Shown: positions 61,470 through 64,000 of the stretch, one piece after another | Layout of the letters: the number at the start of each line of letters is the position of its first letter | How positions within the stretch are numbered: position 1 is the first letter of the stretch | Assembly: GCF_009708175.1 (NCBI RefSeq) | Contig: NZ_WMBB01000005.1 | Coordinates: 186,001 to 250,000, forward strand | Reading direction: 5' to 3' | Length of the DNA stretch: 64,000 nt | Source: Nocardia aurantiaca | Lineage (GTDB): Bacteria > Actinomycetota > Actinomycetes > Mycobacteriales > Mycobacteriaceae | Notes under the pieces: model-generated | The model's database searches: none | Told to the model about the DNA's origin: nothing | The model's input: only the letters and a program-made list of their open reading frames with translations | Position numbers and translations under genes: made by a program

Positions 61470-62996
61470 CTAGCCCAGAAGGATGCGGTGGCGAAGTAGC
61501 TGGAAGCTGGCCCGGCCATACATTTGTCGTTTGATCAGTTTGGTTTTGGTGTTGACGCCTTCGATTGGCCCGTTGCTGTAGGACAGGGTGAGGCCGGCGA
61601 CCGCAGCGGCGTGGTCCTTTTCAAGGCCGCGCAGGAAAGGATCGAGCTCTGCGAGTCCTGCTTCACGGACCTGCTTGATCCATGCGTCGAGGTCGCTGCC
61701 GCGCCGTTCGGTCATGATCGCAGCGAATTCGCCGACGAGCCTGGCCAGGTCGGTCATCTCCGGGCAGGCGGCCAGGAGTTCGTCGAGGTGGGTGCGCCGC
61801 CCGGCGGGCAGATCGGCAGGCTTGCTCAGGATCCAGGAGGTGAGCCGCCTCGGTGAGGGCATCAGCCGGTCGCCCTCGGCGCGGCCCTGGTTGAGGTATT
61901 TGTGCAGTAGATTGATGCCGCCGGTATAGCCGAGAGCTTTAATCTCGCCGAACAGGTGCAGCACCGGGACACCTGGCTCGGCTTCGCGGCGCCTGCGCAG
62001 ATGGTCGCGGTAAGGATCCACCAGGCAGGCACGATATTGCGGCGGGCGACGCAGCTGATTCGGTTCGGCCGCGCGAGCGTAGCGCTTGACGGTGTTGAGC
62101 GCCAAGCCCAGACGCCGGGCGCAGTCCAGCAGTCCGACACCGTTGTCGAGCAGATTGTGAACCGCATGCCAGCGCTCCAAAGTCGTTGTCTCGCGGGTCA
62201 ATGTCTGGCGTTTCGGCCCGGCCGCCGCCCAGCATCGAGCGTGCGCGGCGACAGCGGTCTCGACCGCTCCGGCCAAGCCGTGCCACAGGTGCCAGCGATC
62301 GCTGGCCTGCACCGCCGCAGGCAAAGACCGTCGGATCGCTTCGGCGTAAGCGGCCGAACCGTCCCGGACGACGATCTCGACACCCGAGTGTTCGCGCAGC
62401 CATGCCTCGAGCGTTTCGGACCGACGATCCGGCAGCACATCGACCCTTTGATGGGTGACGGCATCGATAAGCACTGTGCCATAATGGTTTCCACGGCGAA
62501 TTGCGAAATCGTCCACGCTCGCCACCCGAGGAACCGGCCGTTGCGGCACCGGGATGCGCAGCAACACCCGCACTGCGGTGTCGCGGGACATGCGAATCGG
62601 CAAGGCCGCGAGCACGCGGACCGCGGCTCGCCCGGCCAGTTCCCGCACGACCGCCCGCACCTGGCCGGTCAGGCGGGCGGTGCGGCGCTGGTAGCGCTCG
62701 AGCACGCCCGGAACCTGTTCGCGAAACGTCTTGCAGCACTGCGGCGTCGAGCACATCAGTCGCCGGACGCGCACCCGCACGAACACCAGCCGACCGTCCA
62801 GCGGCAGGTCCGCGACTGTCCGGTCGTGGTAGCTGTGCACCCGCGCCGACTCGGCACCACACCGTGAGCACACAGCCGGGTACGAGGCCGTCCTGGCTCT
62901 CACGACAACCCGCTCACCCTCTACCGCCACACCCTCCATGACCAGCGGCGACAGCCCCGAAAATGCCAGTCGGACACCACTATTCACCTCAACCAC
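61470..62996 (-). CDS. ISL3-family transposase
   Basis: A 508-residue DDE transposase. A zinc-finger-like N-terminus (CSRCGAESARVHSYHDRTVA, CSTPQCCKTFREQVPG) is followed by a helix-turn-helix and the catalytic domain, with the first Asp in VASVDDFAIRRGNHYGTVLI, the second in EIVVRDGSAAYAEAI and the Glu in SYSNGPIEGVNTKTKLIKRQ. The HLWHGLAGAVE and NLL segments are typical of ISL3. Start GTG 62996. No frameshift or stop interrupts it, so it should be active. Confidence 0.93.
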   Translation of the reverse strand: MVEVNSGVRLAFSGLSPLVMEGVAVEGERVVVRARTASYPAVCSRCGAESARVHSYHDRTVADLPLDGRLVFVRVRVRRLMCSTPQCCKTFREQVPGVLERYQRRTARLTGQVRAVVRELAGRAAVRVLAALPIRMSRDTAVRVLLRIPVPQRPVPRVASVDDFAIRRGNHYGTVLIDAVTHQRVDVLPDRRSETLEAWLREHSGVEIVVRDGSAAYAEAIRRSLPAAVQASDRWHLWHGLAGAVETAVAAHARCWAAAGPKRQTLTRETTTLERWHAVHNLLDNGVGLLDCARRLGLALNTVKRYARAAEPNQLRRPPQYRACLVDPYRDHLRRRREAEPGVPVLHLFGEIKALGYTGGINLLHKYLNQGRAEGDRLMPSPRRLTSWILSKPADLPAGRRTHLDELLAACPEMTDLARLVGEFAAIMTERRGSDLDAWIKQVREAGLAELDPFLRGLEKDHAAAVAGLTLSYSNGPIEGVNTKTKLIKRQMYGRASFQLLRHRILLG

Positions 62997-63025
62997 CGAG
63001 GCATCATGCCGTCAACCCGCCCCAA

Positions 63026-63051
63026 ATCACCACCGGAAGTGCGACAGAGCC
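63026..63051. repeat. Right terminal inverted repeat of ISL3-family element
   Basis: Perfect 26-bp reverse complement of 61439-61464, beginning ATCACC and ending CGACAGAGCC. It is upstream of the transposase start. Confidence 0.95.
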
Positions 63052-63059
63052 GTTATCCC
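63052..63059. repeat. Target-site duplication, right copy
   Basis: GTTATCCC, identical to 61431-61438, directly outside the right inverted repeat. Confidence 0.9.
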
Positions 63060-63295
63060 GACACTCCCAATCCGAAGGACTGACCAGCGGATGTCGCGTC
63101 GGTCGTTCGGCTCGATGCGGGCGCGGAAGATGTGACAGCGCCGTGAGGTCGGCGGTGACGAACCACAGGGCGGTGTGGGTCATTGCACGCGGATGTTGTT
63201 TTTCTGGCTGGTACCTCTGGTTGAGGTTATGGTCATCGACGTGTTGGACGCTGGGTGTTCGCGCGAGGCGAGGCGAAGTGTCATGGTCTGGTCTG

Positions 63296-63596
63296 GTGAC
63301 CCGGATTGTGGAGTGGTTGCGGGCGGGGTATTCCGACGGTGTGCCCGAGCGTGATTACGTGCCGTTGTTCGCGTTGCTGGCCCGGCGCTTGTCCGAGGAC
63401 GACGTGCGGTTGGTGGGTCGACGCGCTCGTCGAGCGCGGGGCGCTGCCCGCGGGCAAGGTCGACGTGGGTGTCTTGATCACCAGGCTGACACACGACATG
63501 CCGCGGGAGTCCGACCTGGAACGGGTACGCGCCCAGTTGCGTAGGGGCGGTTTGCTTATCGATGAGCGCTGGCTCGAACCTGGGTCGGCGTCGTGA
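63296..63596 (+). pseudogene. DUF3349 family gene with frameshift
   Basis: GTG 63296 starts TRIVEWLRAGYSDGVPERDY then VPLFALLARRLSEDDVRLV, the N-terminal half of a DUF3349 protein. After 63415 one extra G in GTGGGTC shifts the frame; skipping it gives VDALVERGALPAGKVDVGVL and ITRLTHDMPRESDLERVRAQ, the remaining half, ending at TGA 63596. The rest of the gene is otherwise intact and coding-like, so the frameshift is recent or a sequencing error. Confidence 0.7.
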
Positions 63597-63675
63597 GAAT
63601 GGTGACCTGCACCGCGGGCCGCTTCGAACCGTCCCGCTCGCGGCAATGCACCGCGTTTGTCGGTACTGTCGCGCG

Positions 63676-64000
63676 GTGGGGAACGAATGTCTGATCTGTG
63701 AAAAGCATCGTGGCGTGGGGCGCTTGATCGGCCCGGTCATCTGATCCGATGGCTTGGTGGTGGTGACGCACCGTCCGCTCTCCGAGGGCGTACCGATGCC
63801 TGGCTACCTCTTCGTCGAAACAGTCCGTCACGCAGCGACTTTGGCTGACTTGACCGACGCCGAGGGTGCTGCCATCGGATGGGCGGTGCAGCGCGCGGCT
63901 TGCGCGCTGCGCACCGATCCGCGATTACGGGCCGCAGCGTCGCGCACTTCCACCGACATGTGTTCGTCCGGCCCGCAGGCACTCCCGACACCGTGAGCTG
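63676..64000 (+). pseudogene. HIT-family (histidine triad) gene with stop codon and frameshift, cut by window end
   Basis: GTG 63676 opens with GNECLICEKHRGVGRLIGPVI, then TGA at 63742-63744 where relatives carry a Trp codon (TGG). The same frame continues after it as SDGLVVVTHRPLSEGVPMPG and YLFVETVRHAATLADLTDAE. Near 63918-63922 the frame breaks, and the histidine triad AHFHRHVFVRPAGTP appears in another frame (His codons at 63945, 63951 and 63957). The gene runs to the window end. It is not functional as written. Confidence 0.8.

Larger units (their letters stand above)
61439..63051 (-). mobile_element. Complete ISL3-family insertion sequence (1613 bp)
   Basis: A single transposase gene is flanked by perfect 26-bp inverted repeats and 8-bp direct repeats (GTTATCCC). 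Boundaries are therefore precise. The full-length transposase frame and perfect ends suggest a recent insertion. It sits between the IS256-integrase chimera and two decayed genes. Removing the element and one copy of the duplication would restore the target sequence directly. Confidence 0.93.

Noticed and set aside
60599..63059. Composite transposon or integrative element with attachment sites
   Set aside because: Only the ISL3 element has defined ends. The integrase part is inactive, and no tRNA, direct-repeat attachment pair or second flanking copy was seen.
63413..63419. Programmed +1 frameshift in the DUF3349 gene
   Set aside because: No slippery codon, stop codon or stimulatory structure fits, and neighbouring genes are broken too; simple mutation is more economical.
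63742..63744. In-frame TGA in the HIT gene as selenocysteine or tryptophan recoding
   Set aside because: No SECIS-like hairpin was recognised, the position is normally Trp, and a second frameshift downstream already breaks the gene.
1..64000. tRNA, rRNA, CRISPR array or defence island
   Set aside because: No clover-leaf-like sequence, rRNA segment, regularly spaced repeats or recognisable restriction, toxin-antitoxin or defence genes were noticed. A tRNAscan and CRISPR search would settle it.

Overview
The window is GC-rich, densely packed actinobacterial chromosome. Gene content and order match the recA neighbourhood of mycolic-acid-containing Actinomycetia. The best fit is Nocardia or a close relative, inferred from gene content and not tested by any search. 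In Mycobacterium tuberculosis the block argA, pgsA3, clgR, pspA (35 kDa antigen), pspM, Rv2739c glycosyltransferase, DUF3046, recA, recX, miaB, Rv2732c, Rv2731 (DUF349), Rv2728c, miaA, dapF, hflX, fadE20 occurs in this order. Here the same backbone runs from about 11.6 kb to 60.6 kb, broken by accessory insertions.

Layout. 1-6.1 kb: a leftward operon of FAD oxidoreductase (cut by the window edge), DUF3556 membrane protein and acyl-CoA ligase, opposite a PucR regulator. 6.1-8.3 kb: SAM methyltransferase plus Scr1-type XRE regulator, divergent from a small unknown gene across a tandem palindrome. 8.4-12.2 kb: 3-hydroxybutyryl-CoA dehydrogenase, a lipoprotein, an F420-type oxidoreductase beside a decayed TetR gene, YciI and argA. 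12.3-17.2 kb: pgsA, cinA, then a sigma-E-like promoter and clgR-pspA-pspM plus two small membrane proteins, closed by a strong terminator; this is an envelope-stress module. 18.2-22.8 kb: a xylose-type sugar ABC transporter and a ROK repressor behind a 12-bp-arm palindrome. 22.9-28.7 kb: PIG-L deacetylase, glycosyltransferase, DUF3046, CGNR regulator, VOC, PPOX-like and DUF1348 genes, and an AsnC remnant.

28.7-33 kb: recA is preceded by both an SOS box and a RecA-NDp/PafBC-type promoter. It is split by a 364-codon intein carrying homing-endonuclease motifs. It is followed 2 bp later by a very large recX that ends in three tandem copies of the third RecX helical module. 33-38.3 kb: an unknown protein, DoxX, a 15-G tract, and gluABCD. 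38.5-50.9 kb: miaB, a membrane protein, MFS/GlxA pair, DUF349, Rv2728c-like, then the coupled miaA-trmH-dapF string and hflX. 51-60.6 kb: MmyB-like regulator and hydrolase; an erythromycin-esterase-like gene divergent from a double-MerR regulator that seems to start at CTG; aldo/keto reductase; and lipid genes (FadD17-like ligase, acyltransferase, LCAD-type acyl-CoA dehydrogenase).

60.6-64 kb is a small graveyard. It holds an ORF fusing the N-terminus of an IS256-type transposase to the C-terminus of a tyrosine recombinase, a complete ISL3-family element with perfect inverted repeats and 8-bp target duplications, and two pseudogenes (DUF3349 and a HIT-family gene). No rRNA, tRNA, CRISPR array or obvious secondary-metabolite cluster was seen. 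The most unusual items are the triplicated RecX C-terminus next to an intein-bearing RecA, the transposase-integrase chimera, and the CTG-started double-MerR gene. I did not find a clearly new multi-gene defence or mobile system.
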